A stretch of DNA of 64,000 nucleotides from Parabacteroides distasonis (GTDB taxonomy: Bacteria; Bacteroidota; Bacteroidia; Bacteroidales; Tannerellaceae): contig JAFBIU010000002.1 in the NCBI GenBank assembly GCA_021531775.1, positions 124,001 to 188,000 on the forward strand, written 5' to 3'. Each line of letters starts with the position of its first letter. Positions within the stretch are counted from its first letter, which is position 1. The notes under the pieces are model-generated. The model was not told the DNA's origin and made no database searches. It saw only the letters and a program-made list of their open reading frames with translations. The position numbers and the translations under genes were made by a program. Below are positions 27,391-36,644 of this stretch, one piece after another.

Positions 27391-28584
27391 TTAAAGTTCC
27401 AAATCCACATTGAACAGTTCATGCCACGGCAACCCCTGTTCGTTCAATTCCTTCATGAAAGGATCCGGATCAAAGTCTTCCACATTCCAGACACCCGGTT
27501 TCTTCCACAATCCCTGCATGAAGAGCTTCGCTCCAATCATCGCCGGTACACCGGTCGTATAGCTGACACCCTGTGCACCTGTCTCCAAGTAAGCAGCATG
27601 ATGACTACAGTTATTATATACATAATAGGTCTGCTCTTTTCCATCCTTCAAACCACGGATACGGCAACCGATGGAAGTCTCACCCGTATAGTTCTCACCC
27701 AGATCACCCGGATTGGGCAAAACAGCCTTCAAGAACTGGATCGGAACAATCTCTACCCCATTATACAGGATCGGCTGGATGCTGGCCATACCGATGTTCT
27801 GGATCACGCGCAAGTGCGTCAAATATTCTTGACCGAAGGTCATCCAGAAACGGGCACGCTTGATCGTCGGGAAATTCTTGGTCAAGCTTTCCAACTCCTC
27901 ATGATACATCAAATAGGATTCGCGCGGACCCACATTCGGGTAGTTCAACGGCTTATGGACGCTCAACGGATCAGTTTCCTTCCATTCGCCATCTTCGTAA
28001 TACTTACCACGCTGGGTAATTTCACGAATATTGATTTCCGGATTGAAATTGGTCGCAAAAGCCTTGTGATGGTCACCGGCATTGCAATCGACAATATCCA
28101 GATACTGGATCTCATCGAAATGATGTTTGGCGGCATAAGCTGTATAAACACCCGTTACTCCCGGATCAAATCCACAACCCAAGATGGCCGTCAAGCCAGC
28201 CTCTTCGAAACGTTGTTTGTAGGCCCATTGCCAGCTATACTGGTATTTAGCCTCATCCAACGGCTCATAATTGGCCGTATCCAAATAGCTGACACCATAT
28301 TTCAGACACGCATCCATGATATGCAAGTCCTGATACGGCAATGCCAAGTTCACCACCAAATCCGGCTGGAATGACTCGAACAAAGCCACCAACTCATCCA
28401 CATTGTCTGCATCTACTTGAGCGGTTTTGACAGATACATTCTGAATGTCAGCAGCAATCTTGTCGCACTTGCTCTTCGTACGACTGGCCACCATAATATC
28501 CGTGAAAGTGTCGGCATTCATGGCAATCTTCTTCACTGCCACCGTACTCACACCACCGGCACCAATAACTAATACTTTTCCCAT
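27391..28584 (-). CDS. Carboxynorspermidine dehydrogenase (saccharopine dehydrogenase family)
   Basis: 397 residues from the ATG at 28582-28584, which puts the Rossmann motif KVLVIGAGGVSTVAVKK at the N-terminus; the reading extends nine codons further but crosses the promoter region. Features include YLDTANYEPLDEAKY, LGCGFDPGVTGVY and a C-terminal HHAAYLETGAQGVSYTTGVPA block, characteristic of CANSDH/CASDH enzymes rather than lysine-forming saccharopine dehydrogenases. It reductively couples aspartate semialdehyde with a diamine, for spermidine or norspermidine synthesis by the carboxy- route. It is the first gene of the recA-containing operon. Confidence 0.85.
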   Translation of the reverse strand: MGKVLVIGAGGVSTVAVKKIAMNADTFTDIMVASRTKSKCDKIAADIQNVSVKTAQVDADNVDELVALFESFQPDLVVNLALPYQDLHIMDACLKYGVSYLDTANYEPLDEAKYQYSWQWAYKQRFEEAGLTAILGCGFDPGVTGVYTAYAAKHHFDEIQYLDIVDCNAGDHHKAFATNFNPEINIREITQRGKYYEDGEWKETDPLSVHKPLNYPNVGPRESYLMYHEELESLTKNFPTIKRARFWMTFGQEYLTHLRVIQNIGMASIQPILYNGVEIVPIQFLKAVLPNPGDLGENYTGETSIGCRIRGLKDGKEQTYYVYNNCSHHAAYLETGAQGVSYTTGVPAMIGAKLFMQGLWKKPGVWNVEDFDPDPFMKELNEQGLPWHELFNVDLEL

Positions 28585-28608
28585 ATTTACTACATTATTT
28601 TGAGGAGG

Positions 28609-28616
28609 CAAATATA
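28609..28616 (-). promoter_or_regulatory. -7 box of the CANSDH-bcp-recA operon
   Basis: TATATTTG on the minus strand, an exact TAnnTTTG match 24 bases before the ATG, between the end of the esterase gene and the dehydrogenase start. No good -33 box. Confidence 0.4.
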
Positions 28617-28642
28617 CAAAAAAAACGACAACTCACCGTATC

Positions 28643-30064
28643 TTACCACTGGTCTGTGCGGAAAGGCACTAACGGCAGTCCCCCTTGGTTGACCAAATTG
28701 CCCAAGAGAAAATTACGATAGCAATAGCGCAATGCAACCGGTTGCGCCACCTCCGGACAAGAGACAACCAACCCTTTTCCCCAATCTACATGAGCTTGAG
28801 CCGGATGGAAAACACGATCCTCTCCAGCCACTTCAAAGCCCTGAATGCCATCGATGGGATAAATGCCATCCGCTGTATCGGTCAATTTGACATAGATCTG
28901 ATTACCCTCGATCTTCATTTCTTGGAATCGCGGACTCTTGGAGATAAACCCGGTAAAGCCGTATGTCTCGGTCAAGGCATGATAGGCCAAACGCTCCCCA
29001 ACCTTCTGTTTCTGGGCCGGATGAATCTGCCGCATCTCCCAGGGATAGACACAATCATTCGTACTGACCATCGCACTGTTCGGAATCAACTCGACAGCCT
29101 TCGCCTGCTGTTCACGCAAAAAGGCAGCAGCTGTACCATTAGCATCATCATACCAATAGGGAGCAATCTCCACGAAATAGAAGGGAATATTACCCAAGCC
29201 AAAACCTTTTCGCCATTGTTCAGCCAAAAGCGCCAACCGTTCCGCATACTTCTCCGGTGCACGACCTACATTCGAACAACCTTGGTAATAAATGATTCCC
29301 TTCACCGTATAATTCAGAATCGGATGGAACGTACCATTGCCCCACACCAATTGGCGAGCCATGAAATTCTTCTTGAAAATGGAAACTGAATCCAGTTCTT
29401 CAGATGTGTGTTTTTTCAGATTGTCATAATCCAACCAACCCTCGACGGCCGTACCTCCCTGATTGGCCTCAATCAAACCGATGGGCTGATCCAGCATCTG
29501 ATGCAACAAACGGGCGAAAAAGTAACCGGTCGCACTGGCATTCCCGACATGAGCCGGATCGCACTTTTCCCAATGGCAATCATTATCCTCCAAGGGAATC
29601 ATGCTTTGCGTACGTTTCAGTTTGGCATAACGAACTGCGGAAGTATGAACAGCATCTGCTACAACCTGATTATATTGATCTACCGGACAGTTACCAAAAC
29701 CTCTCACCGGCATTTCCATGTTGCTCTGTCCGCCACAGACCCAAACTTGGCCTGACAAGACCTGATTGATCGTTGTCTTTTCACCATCATCGAATGTAAT
29801 CGATAAAGGCGTATAGCTCGCTTCCGGGGTCTCTACCTGTACCAGCCATTTTCCCTCTGCATCTGTCACAGTTGAATAACGGGCAGCAGACCAAGACACC
29901 TCCACACGCACGGTTTTGCCTGGCGTATCCCAACCCCATAAATTCACCTTGCTGGCAGCCTGAACCACCATATTGTCTCCAATCAGATGGTGAAGACGAA
30001 CCTTTGCTTGTGTACCGACCGATAGGGCAGCCAGCAACAACATCATACCTATCCTCTTGTTCAT
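28643..30064 (-). CDS. Sialate O-acetylesterase-like SGNH esterase
   Basis: 473 residues with a signal peptide (MLLLAALSVGTQAK cleavage region). The hydrolase block I reads VCGGQSNMEMPV, with the nucleophile Ser of the SASA family (GQSNMEM), and INPGQ-type later blocks include KGIIYYQGCSNVGRA and WEMRQIHPAQKQ with the catalytic Asp/His region. It should remove O-acetyl groups from sialic acids or similar sugars in the periplasm, as in host-glycan-foraging Bacteroidales. It follows the exopolysaccharide phosphatase by 19 bases, so it may be read from the same promoter, though it could equally serve catabolism. Confidence 0.85.
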   Translation of the reverse strand: MNKRIGMMLLLAALSVGTQAKVRLHHLIGDNMVVQAASKVNLWGWDTPGKTVRVEVSWSAARYSTVTDAEGKWLVQVETPEASYTPLSITFDDGEKTTINQVLSGQVWVCGGQSNMEMPVRGFGNCPVDQYNQVVADAVHTSAVRYAKLKRTQSMIPLEDNDCHWEKCDPAHVGNASATGYFFARLLHQMLDQPIGLIEANQGGTAVEGWLDYDNLKKHTSEELDSVSIFKKNFMARQLVWGNGTFHPILNYTVKGIIYYQGCSNVGRAPEKYAERLALLAEQWRKGFGLGNIPFYFVEIAPYWYDDANGTAAAFLREQQAKAVELIPNSAMVSTNDCVYPWEMRQIHPAQKQKVGERLAYHALTETYGFTGFISKSPRFQEMKIEGNQIYVKLTDTADGIYPIDGIQGFEVAGEDRVFHPAQAHVDWGKGLVVSCPEVAQPVALRYCYRNFLLGNLVNQGGLPLVPFRTDQW

Positions 30065-30083
30065 AACAGTTTATATTTTTACA

Positions 30084-30812
30084 TTACCACAAATTACCAT
30101 TATTGACAAATAAACGTTGCAAGGCCTTTTCTTCCGTTTTGGTAAGATACAAATGCGACAACGCCCGATCGTAGAGTTCTGTTCGGTGCAAATCGGAACC
30201 TACATAATCATAAAATCCCGATTTTAATAAATCACGTGCCGTTTTGGCTTGATACTCACCATATACACCCGCTAAAGACATCAGATTCAATTGAAAATGA
30301 TACCCCTTCTCCTTCAGCCTTCCATAATCTCGAGGTTGCATATAGAGGTATCGCTCCGGATGAGCTAAAATGGGCCAATAACCATCCAACGTCAAATCAT
30401 AGAGCATCTCCAACAAATCAGGCGGAGCCGACATATACGAAGTCTCAACCAATACCCGATTGCCGGGGAAGGCCAACAAACCCAATGTCCGTTGCTGTTT
30501 GAAGGCCGGATCCAACATATATTCTCCGCAAAGACGCATCTGGATAGGTCCATGGTATTGACTTTTCAGCCATTCAAAACGCTCCTGCAAGGTATCAGGT
30601 CGGTTATCGGGCAAATCGCCCATCAAGTGAGGGGTCAAAAAGAGATGAGCCACACCCTCGTTGGCCAAGAAGTCCAAGGCCTCCAAGCAGGCTTCCAACG
30701 TGGGAATCCCGTCATCTACCCCGGGGAGCAGATGACAATGCACATCTGTCATTCCCCGGAGCAAACCGGATTTCCGTATCGATTGTTTCCTACGAAAAGG
30801 ATTCCACATCAT
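30084..30812 (-). CDS. PHP-type tyrosine-protein phosphatase (CpsB/YwqE-like)
   Basis: 242 residues. The polymerase-and-histidinol-phosphatase metal motifs are clear: TDVHCHLLPGVDDG at residues ~22-35, ETSYMS region, LAHPERYLYM near 150, and VGSDLHRTELYDRA at ~205. These proteins dephosphorylate the tyrosine kinase that drives capsule or EPS export (CpsB/CapC/YwqE). The gene overlaps the Wzc gene immediately upstream by four bases, pairing kinase and phosphatase. The tyrosines in the kinase's Gly-Tyr tail are the obvious substrate candidates. Confidence 0.9.
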   Translation of the reverse strand: MMWNPFRRKQSIRKSGLLRGMTDVHCHLLPGVDDGIPTLEACLEALDFLANEGVAHLFLTPHLMGDLPDNRPDTLQERFEWLKSQYHGPIQMRLCGEYMLDPAFKQQRTLGLLAFPGNRVLVETSYMSAPPDLLEMLYDLTLDGYWPILAHPERYLYMQPRDYGRLKEKGYHFQLNLMSLAGVYGEYQAKTARDLLKSGFYDYVGSDLHRTELYDRALSHLYLTKTEEKALQRLFVNNGNLW

Positions 30813-33226
30813 GCTTTCTGTTTACGTTTCTTCCCCTTTTTCGAATCATCGTTACCGTAACCGTAGCCATAGCCATAACCGTAACCGTAGCCATAACCAT
30901 AACCGTAGCCATAACCGTAACCTTTCGACTTATAGGGAACACCATTCAAGATCAGTGACAGATTGCGGAAACGCTCCTCTTTGTAGAGGCGTTCCAAATC
31001 AGGCAACTGACGACGGTCCATCACACCCGAACGAATCACATAGATGGTCAAATCGGCAACTCGATTGACAATGGCCGCATCAGCTACCAACTGTGCAGGC
31101 ACATTGTCCAAAATGACATAATCATATTGCTTCCGCAACTCTGCAATCAAAGTATCAAAACGCTCGCTCAACAACAATTCAGCTGGATTGGGCGGGACAG
31201 GACCCGCGGGAATCAGGTCCAAACGCTCTTCGACCGCTTTGGACACGATAATATCTGCGATATTCTCGGTCTTACCCGATAAATAGTGAGTCAGACCGAG
31301 GCGGGAAACATTGGCCGTTTGGGTCTCCGTAAGGGTTCCCTTACGGATATCCACATCCAACAAAATCACTTTTTTGTTCGTCAAGGCGAGGCTCACTGCC
31401 AAATTAGTCGAAACAAAGGTTTTACCAGCTCCCGGATTGGTCGATGTAAACATCACCACCTGCATATCCTTGGATTTCACCCGCATAAACTCCATGTTGG
31501 TGCGAATGATACGGAAAGCCTCTGATACCGAGTCACGGCTGTGTTCCTTGACGACAATGGCCTGTTTATCCTTTTTGTCCTTTAACGGAATCTCCCCTAA
31601 GAAGGGAATCGAGACAACGCCCTCCACCTCTTTGCGAGAATGCACCTTCGTGTCGTTCGTAACAATCAGCCAAATAATACCGGCGGGAATGGCACAACCC
31701 ACCACTAAAGCCGCCAAGAGAATCATCATCGATTTCGGAGCAACCGGACTAGGACTGCCTGAAGCCGGATCGATAATGCGGGCATTACTCTCCGTAATCG
31801 CCTGTGTCAAGGCATTCTCCTCGCGCTTGTTCAGCAAATAGAGGTACAGCTCCTCCTTGATCTTCTGCTGACGCTCAACCGACAACACATATTTTTGCTG
31901 GGTCGGTACGGCTGAAATGCGGGCACTGGTCTGTTGCTCTTGCGCCCGTACATTCTTTAATTTGATGTCCAAACCGACGATCAAGTTATCAATGGAACGG
32001 ATGATCGTCTGCTTCATTGCATTCAAGGAGTTGTTCAAATCCTGCACAACCGGGTTTTTTTCACTACTGTTGCTGATCAACTTGTCACGCTTCAACAACA
32101 TGTTGTTGTATTCGGTAATCTGCGACTCCACATTGATATCTGAAATACCCGTATTGGCTGGAATCAGATCCTGACTCTTACGCGGATCCTGCAAATAGTC
32201 GCGGATATACTTAGCCAAACTTTGTTGGTTTTCCAAGCTCAACCCCTCCTGTCGATACTGGCTGGTATTCTGCAGATACATACCCGTTTCAGAGGTAATA
32301 TCCGTCAATTGATGTTCACGCTTATACTCTTCAATATTGGCGTCCACATTGCCCAACTCCTTTTCGATGATGATCAAACGCTCGTTGATAAAGTTAGAGG
32401 TGTTCACAGCCACCGTGTTCTTGTCATTGATGGCATCCTCATTATAAACGGCAATCAACGTATTGATCACATCCTCCGTACGAGGAATCGAGACATCCTG
32501 CAACGTCAAGTTGATGATGGTTGCCGTTTTGCTAGCCAAGGCTGCCTGCAAGTTCGTCTGATAGGCCGTAGCCGTGGTTTCCAAATTGGACTTGCTGACA
32601 TGAATATCTGTACCGAAATATTCATCTGTATAATATAAAGAAGGAATAACCGCCATCCGACCGATGGGAGTCTGCAAGGTATCGTTCAAAGCTAACTTGA
32701 AGGTTTTGTCACTCACCAATTCGCCCTTCCGATAAAAATCAGCAATCCGAACCTCCTTTTTGGAAACAGGCGTCAAGGTGAATGCATACGATTCCGTCTC
32801 TTCTACATCCGGCAGAACAACAGTCACCGGAGACTGTGTATAGAGTTCCACGGTACGTAAACCCTGTTTCACCGTATAACTCATATCCAAATGCAAACGA
32901 CGAGCCACCTCAGTCATCAGTCGCTTCGACTTGAAGACCAACACCTCATTATCCACATTCCGTTTCACATTGAACATATTGAGCTCCTCGAAAGCAGAGG
33001 CTTCAGAAAGTCCTCCACCTTTGGAATCATCCTTAATCAAGACCGAAGCTGTACGTGTATAGACCTTGGGTGCCCATGCTAAATAGAGTACTGCAACCCC
33101 TAAACAGAGAATGGTCGAAGCCAAGAACCAATACCAGTTGACCCGTACAATTCGCAACAGGTCACCCAGATTCAGTTCATTCTCCTCCATCTGTTGAAAC
33201 CGATTTGTATCCTGTTCTACCATCAT
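30809..33226 (-). CDS. Polysaccharide copolymerase / tyrosine autokinase (Wzc-like)
   Basis: 805 residues. An N-terminal Wzz-like domain begins with a membrane helix near residues 30-50 (WFLASTILCLGVAVLYLAW), followed by a long periplasmic coiled-coil region and a second helix near 490-515. The cytoplasmic BY-kinase domain has Walker A TSTNPGAGKTFVSTNLA, A' VILLDVDIRKG and Walker B YVILDNVP. It controls polymer length and export with the Wza-like gene. The C-terminus is unusual: 12 Gly alternating with 11 Tyr (coded at 30854-30922), then a Lys-rich end. Tyr clusters at this spot are the autophosphorylation site in this family. Confidence 0.93.
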   Translation of the reverse strand: MMVEQDTNRFQQMEENELNLGDLLRIVRVNWYWFLASTILCLGVAVLYLAWAPKVYTRTASVLIKDDSKGGGLSEASAFEELNMFNVKRNVDNEVLVFKSKRLMTEVARRLHLDMSYTVKQGLRTVELYTQSPVTVVLPDVEETESYAFTLTPVSKKEVRIADFYRKGELVSDKTFKLALNDTLQTPIGRMAVIPSLYYTDEYFGTDIHVSKSNLETTATAYQTNLQAALASKTATIINLTLQDVSIPRTEDVINTLIAVYNEDAINDKNTVAVNTSNFINERLIIIEKELGNVDANIEEYKREHQLTDITSETGMYLQNTSQYRQEGLSLENQQSLAKYIRDYLQDPRKSQDLIPANTGISDINVESQITEYNNMLLKRDKLISNSSEKNPVVQDLNNSLNAMKQTIIRSIDNLIVGLDIKLKNVRAQEQQTSARISAVPTQQKYVLSVERQQKIKEELYLYLLNKREENALTQAITESNARIIDPASGSPSPVAPKSMMILLAALVVGCAIPAGIIWLIVTNDTKVHSRKEVEGVVSIPFLGEIPLKDKKDKQAIVVKEHSRDSVSEAFRIIRTNMEFMRVKSKDMQVVMFTSTNPGAGKTFVSTNLAVSLALTNKKVILLDVDIRKGTLTETQTANVSRLGLTHYLSGKTENIADIIVSKAVEERLDLIPAGPVPPNPAELLLSERFDTLIAELRKQYDYVILDNVPAQLVADAAIVNRVADLTIYVIRSGVMDRRQLPDLERLYKEERFRNLSLILNGVPYKSKGYGYGYGYGYGYGYGYGYGYGYGNDDSKKGKKRKQKA
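30854..30922 (-). repeat. Gly-Tyr codon repeat in the Wzc kinase tail
   Basis: A 69-base tract coding 12 Gly alternating with 11 Tyr, built from GGT/GGC and TAC/TAT codons that vary between copies. It is an in-frame hexanucleotide-like tandem repeat, so copy number could change by replication slippage without a frameshift. Confidence 0.9.
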
Positions 33227-33236
33227 CTATTCTATA

Positions 33237-34022
33237 TTATTTTGACAATGTCACAATCAAAGAGGTAATGGTTGCCAACACAGAGATTGCACTCAACCAC
33301 ACACTGGCTGAATTGTTCTGGTTGATGCCACTCTGAGCCGCCTTCGTCTTATTCGGCTCTACATAAACGATATCATTCTGCTGCAAATAGTAACAGGGAG
33401 AAGAAAAGATCTCGGATGAACGTAAATCATGGAACAAGATGGTACGTTGGCCATTCTGCTCACGAATCACAGCCACTCGGTCACGACGACCATAAATAGT
33501 CAAGTCGCCCGCCATACTCAGTGCCTCTAACAACGTGATACGGTCGCCTGAAATGCTAAAACTACCCGGACGAGCCACCTCGCCCATCACTGACACCTTG
33601 TAGTTCAAAAACTGAACCGTCACGATCGGATCCTTCAACAGATCCTCTTGGATCAGACGCTCTTTTATCATTTCTGTCAACTGCCGACGGGACAAGCCTT
33701 CGACATGCAATTTACCTAAAATCGGAAAATCGATGTCTCCCTGCGAGTCCACCAAATAGCCCAACACACGTTGCTGACCATAGGCTGATCCACCAATCTG
33801 ATAGCTGACCACGGGTAAGTTCAAAGGTAATGTTAATTCAGGGTCTTTACTATTGACTACAATGGAAAGCAAATCATCCGCATGGATAATCACCTCATAC
33901 TGCTGTTCAATGGGTTGTTGCACCAGAGGCACGACATCTTGCAGATAGACCACCTCTCGGGGTGATTTACAAGCGGTAAATAGAACCGCCATCGAGACAC
34001 ATAAGAGTTTCAAATAGTTCAT
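33237..34022 (-). CDS. Polysaccharide export lipoprotein (Wza/BexD-like)
   Basis: 261 residues from the ATG at 34020-34022; a 16-codon longer start at 34070 is also open. The start chosen gives a compact lipoprotein signal (LLCVSMAVLFTAC, lipobox Cys at residue 18). The mature part has the Poly_export and SLBB domains: EVIIHADDLLSIVVN, VDSQGDIDFPILGKLHVEGLSRRQL and NYKVSVMGEVARPGSF. A hydrophobic C-terminal segment (WLSAISVLATITSLIVTL) would cross the outer membrane, as in Wza. It forms the secretion channel for the exopolysaccharide handled by the Wzc kinase 10 bases downstream. Confidence 0.9.
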   Translation of the reverse strand: MNYLKLLCVSMAVLFTACKSPREVVYLQDVVPLVQQPIEQQYEVIIHADDLLSIVVNSKDPELTLPLNLPVVSYQIGGSAYGQQRVLGYLVDSQGDIDFPILGKLHVEGLSRRQLTEMIKERLIQEDLLKDPIVTVQFLNYKVSVMGEVARPGSFSISGDRITLLEALSMAGDLTIYGRRDRVAVIREQNGQRTILFHDLRSSEIFSSPCYYLQQNDIVYVEPNKTKAAQSGINQNNSASVWLSAISVLATITSLIVTLSK

Positions 34023-34082
34023 CCGGTTCAAAATTCTAATTATTCGATTTATTGATTGTTTGTTTAACATGCGTAAACATCT

Positions 34083-34114
34083 GAAGGGGGTGGAGGCAGT
34101 GCTCCCACCCCTTC
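34083..34114 (-). other. Intercistronic hairpin before the Wza-like gene
   Basis: The arms 34083-34095 and 34102-34114 pair with a single one-base slip in a G-C-rich stem. There is no T-run, so it is not a clear terminator. Placed between the lipoprotein stop and the Wza-like start, it may stabilise the upstream mRNA end or lower downstream expression. Confidence 0.45.
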
Positions 34115-34142
34115 AAATGCTGTCCTTATACTATCAGTAGGA

Positions 34143-35363
34143 TTAACGGCCCATAGCACCACCACTGTGGTCTGTATGATGTTCACCGTAAACAACCTCT
34201 TTACGTACGTTTACACCTACATAAACCTTGATTGACATCGACACATCCACACGCTTACCGCCAATGATTACCGGTACAGAAATGGTACGATTCTCTGTCA
34301 AAATCTCCGGAGTATAAGTAACGTCGCAGTCACCATCGATATTTGCTTCACCCAGATCGATCGTCTGTGTATTCACACCTGCTTTTGTACCCATTTGAGA
34401 AGCAGCCAAACTCTCGATAGCAGCCTTCAAAGCAGCCTGGTCAGCAGCAGAAGCACCTTCAGCACCTGAAATGGCACCAGCTTCCCAACCGCTCTTGCTC
34501 TGATAAGAGACATTCTGTTTCTTACCTGTCAAGTTACCCTTGTTAGAAATAGTCGTTGCAGAACCAGCTTCTGTTGCAGAACTACCCTTCTTCATAGAGC
34601 TATTCACTTTAGCAGAGTGGTTAGAGAAGCCTGTCATAGTGATGACATATGCATTGTTTTCTGCATCATAAGCAGCCGGAGCTTCCTCTTTCCAAGTACC
34701 ATTCTGCTCTACATAGTGCTTAACGTCTGCAAACTGAACCCCACTCATCTGATTCTTGATCTTAAACTCAATCGGTTTCTCAAACTTCAAACCGTCAGGA
34801 GTACAGTTGATTGTTGACAAAGAAGACATGTCTGTTGAAGCCTCACCAGCGATGTACTCAGTTACAGCAATATCAGTGGCCTCTTTTACAGCACCAGCCG
34901 GAATTGCTAAAGAGATATTTGTGTTTTTTTCTTCAACAATTTCCTGATCCTCATCCGGATTTACCGTTACAGCCTTGTTGGCAGCAGACAATTGCTGATT
35001 CAAAGATACAGCAGACTGCGTTTTTGCATCTGAAGCAATCTGAGCAGCTGCAGTCACTGCGATGTAACCCTCTTTCTTGAACTCGACACTGTAGGCACCT
35101 TTGCTCTTTACTTGCAATTTATAAGAACCATCAGCACCAGTCGTAGCAGAAACACCTGAAGTTGAAACAGCAACATCAGCCAATGCAGCAGTACCATCTG
35201 TCACAATACCTGTGATATAATAGGCCTCAGCATCCAACGGGTTGGTTACAATCTCAGGTTGAGGTGCCGGTTCGTCATCATCGCTACAAGACACCAATCC
35301 TACACTTGTGGAAGCGGCCATCATCATAGCCAAAGCTGCCACCCATAACTTGTTTGTTTTCAT
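34143..35363 (-). CDS. Surface lipoprotein with carboxypeptidase-regulatory-like and ZU5-like domains
   Basis: 406 residues. The signal peptide ends in lipobox LVSC, and Cys is followed by SDDDE, an acidic stretch of the kind that directs Bacteroidetes lipoproteins to the cell surface. Residues ~50-120 form an Ig-like CarboxypepD_reg repeat (ITGIVTDGTAALADVAVS); around 150-260, NTNISLAIPAGAV and GFSNHSAKV recall a ZU5-like or other beta-rich domain. The remainder is Ala/Ser-rich, ending EHHTDHSGGAMGR. It sits inside the exopolysaccharide operon between yjbH-like and wza-like genes. No enzyme motif is visible; a surface anchor or adhesin is a guess. Confidence 0.75.
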   Translation of the reverse strand: MKTNKLWVAALAMMMAASTSVGLVSCSDDDEPAPQPEIVTNPLDAEAYYITGIVTDGTAALADVAVSTSGVSATTGADGSYKLQVKSKGAYSVEFKKEGYIAVTAAAQIASDAKTQSAVSLNQQLSAANKAVTVNPDEDQEIVEEKNTNISLAIPAGAVKEATDIAVTEYIAGEASTDMSSLSTINCTPDGLKFEKPIEFKIKNQMSGVQFADVKHYVEQNGTWKEEAPAAYDAENNAYVITMTGFSNHSAKVNSSMKKGSSATEAGSATTISNKGNLTGKKQNVSYQSKSGWEAGAISGAEGASAADQAALKAAIESLAASQMGTKAGVNTQTIDLGEANIDGDCDVTYTPEILTENRTISVPVIIGGKRVDVSMSIKVYVGVNVRKEVVYGEHHTDHSGGAMGR

Positions 35364-35402
35364 TTTGTTGAATTTTTAATGAATAATGTTATTATAGTTA
35401 CG

Positions 35403-36644
35403 TTATTTTGTTTGTTTCTCTCGTTTTGCCAGACGTATCAAGTTGTCTTGAATATAGTCCGGATTATAATAATGATCACTTCGTCCGTCATCAGGACGTG
35501 CATGATAGAATCGACCTAAGCGACGGGCAGCATACTCATTACCACTCTGCGCTTCATAGCGCATCGGGAAATACTCCGGCAAAGCCACCCTGAAAGCTCT
35601 ACGTTTCATCTGCTTTCGTGGCGACAAAGGTACGCAAAAATGAAATCCACCGTTCACTTCTCCATCTGTAATCATCGCATAAAAGCCGATACTTACCTCT
35701 CCAAAGTGACGTGTACAATCTGCCATTGCCCCCATATCACCAAAAATACAACGTATCGCCCGCACGTCAAAATCCATATTGTAATGAGGTTCCGTGTAGC
35801 GCACCCATGCGGCTCCCGTCACCTGCTTCCATTTCGAAACTTTCCAATCACCATTGTAAAAGGTAGAATAGCCGGTCAAACCACCATTCAAGCCAAAACC
35901 CCAACGATCATCATCCGTCCGATACTGTAAAGATCCATCCACACCCATCCGATAGTTACTGAAATTTCCCACACTGACCGACGCAAAAATATTCTTCGGC
36001 AAACGCAACTCCTGACGAATGGTCACAGTTCCCGGACGTACATAATCCATCTGTCCTGTCATGTTATTCCAAACAGGCAAAATAACCTGTCCGGTAAACG
36101 TAGCACCTTTCCAGAGTCCGATACGTAACGTTGGTGCCAAATCAAATTGAACGCCATAGATCTTGTCCATCCATGCATTGGTCAACGAAAGATAAGGATC
36201 CAAAATCAAATCCACTTTACCAGCCATACGATTAACACGCTTGGCACCTTTTAGTTGACGGGCACTGGCATCTGTATGACGACTCAATTCAAGCGTTTGC
36301 ATGACCTCGGACAAAGACAAATCGCCACGACGATAATCATCCATCACATCCTGTCGTAGGCAAACTTCCAACTGTGGGAAACGATCCTCCTGAACCACCA
36401 AATAGATGTCTGAATCCGTTTCACTATTGAGAACTGAACAAATCACCTCATACAGTCCTCGGTAGCTACCCCGATAGACATTATCTTCCCATGTCAGATA
36501 GGTAGCCGATTCTGTGCGAGCAACAGCAACCTCCTCCATTCCCAGATCAACGACACGTCGCTGTAACGAAGTTTGTCCGAACAGGGCACTTGTCCACCAC
36601 AACAGACCAAGGCTATATACTATTTTTCTGAAATTCATTTCCAT
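35403..36644 (-). CDS. YjbH-like C-terminal barrel protein (exopolysaccharide locus)
   Basis: 413 residues with its own signal peptide (KIVYSLGLLWWTSALFGQ). It has an N-terminal soluble part to about residue 150, then strand-rich sequence such as GVQFDLAPTLRIGLWKGATF and LRLPKNIFASVSVGNFSNYRMG, similar to the second half of proteobacterial YjbH. It ends with a basic region. The start overlaps the stop of the upstream YjbH N-terminal-like gene by 10 bases. Together the two genes appear to make the two parts of an outer-membrane YjbH barrel that supports EPS secretion. The family call is from pattern memory and so moderate. Confidence 0.65.
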   Translation of the reverse strand: MEMNFRKIVYSLGLLWWTSALFGQTSLQRRVVDLGMEEVAVARTESATYLTWEDNVYRGSYRGLYEVICSVLNSETDSDIYLVVQEDRFPQLEVCLRQDVMDDYRRGDLSLSEVMQTLELSRHTDASARQLKGAKRVNRMAGKVDLILDPYLSLTNAWMDKIYGVQFDLAPTLRIGLWKGATFTGQVILPVWNNMTGQMDYVRPGTVTIRQELRLPKNIFASVSVGNFSNYRMGVDGSLQYRTDDDRWGFGLNGGLTGYSTFYNGDWKVSKWKQVTGAAWVRYTEPHYNMDFDVRAIRCIFGDMGAMADCTRHFGEVSIGFYAMITDGEVNGGFHFCVPLSPRKQMKRRAFRVALPEYFPMRYEAQSGNEYAARRLGRFYHARPDDGRSDHYYNPDYIQDNLIRLAKREKQTK

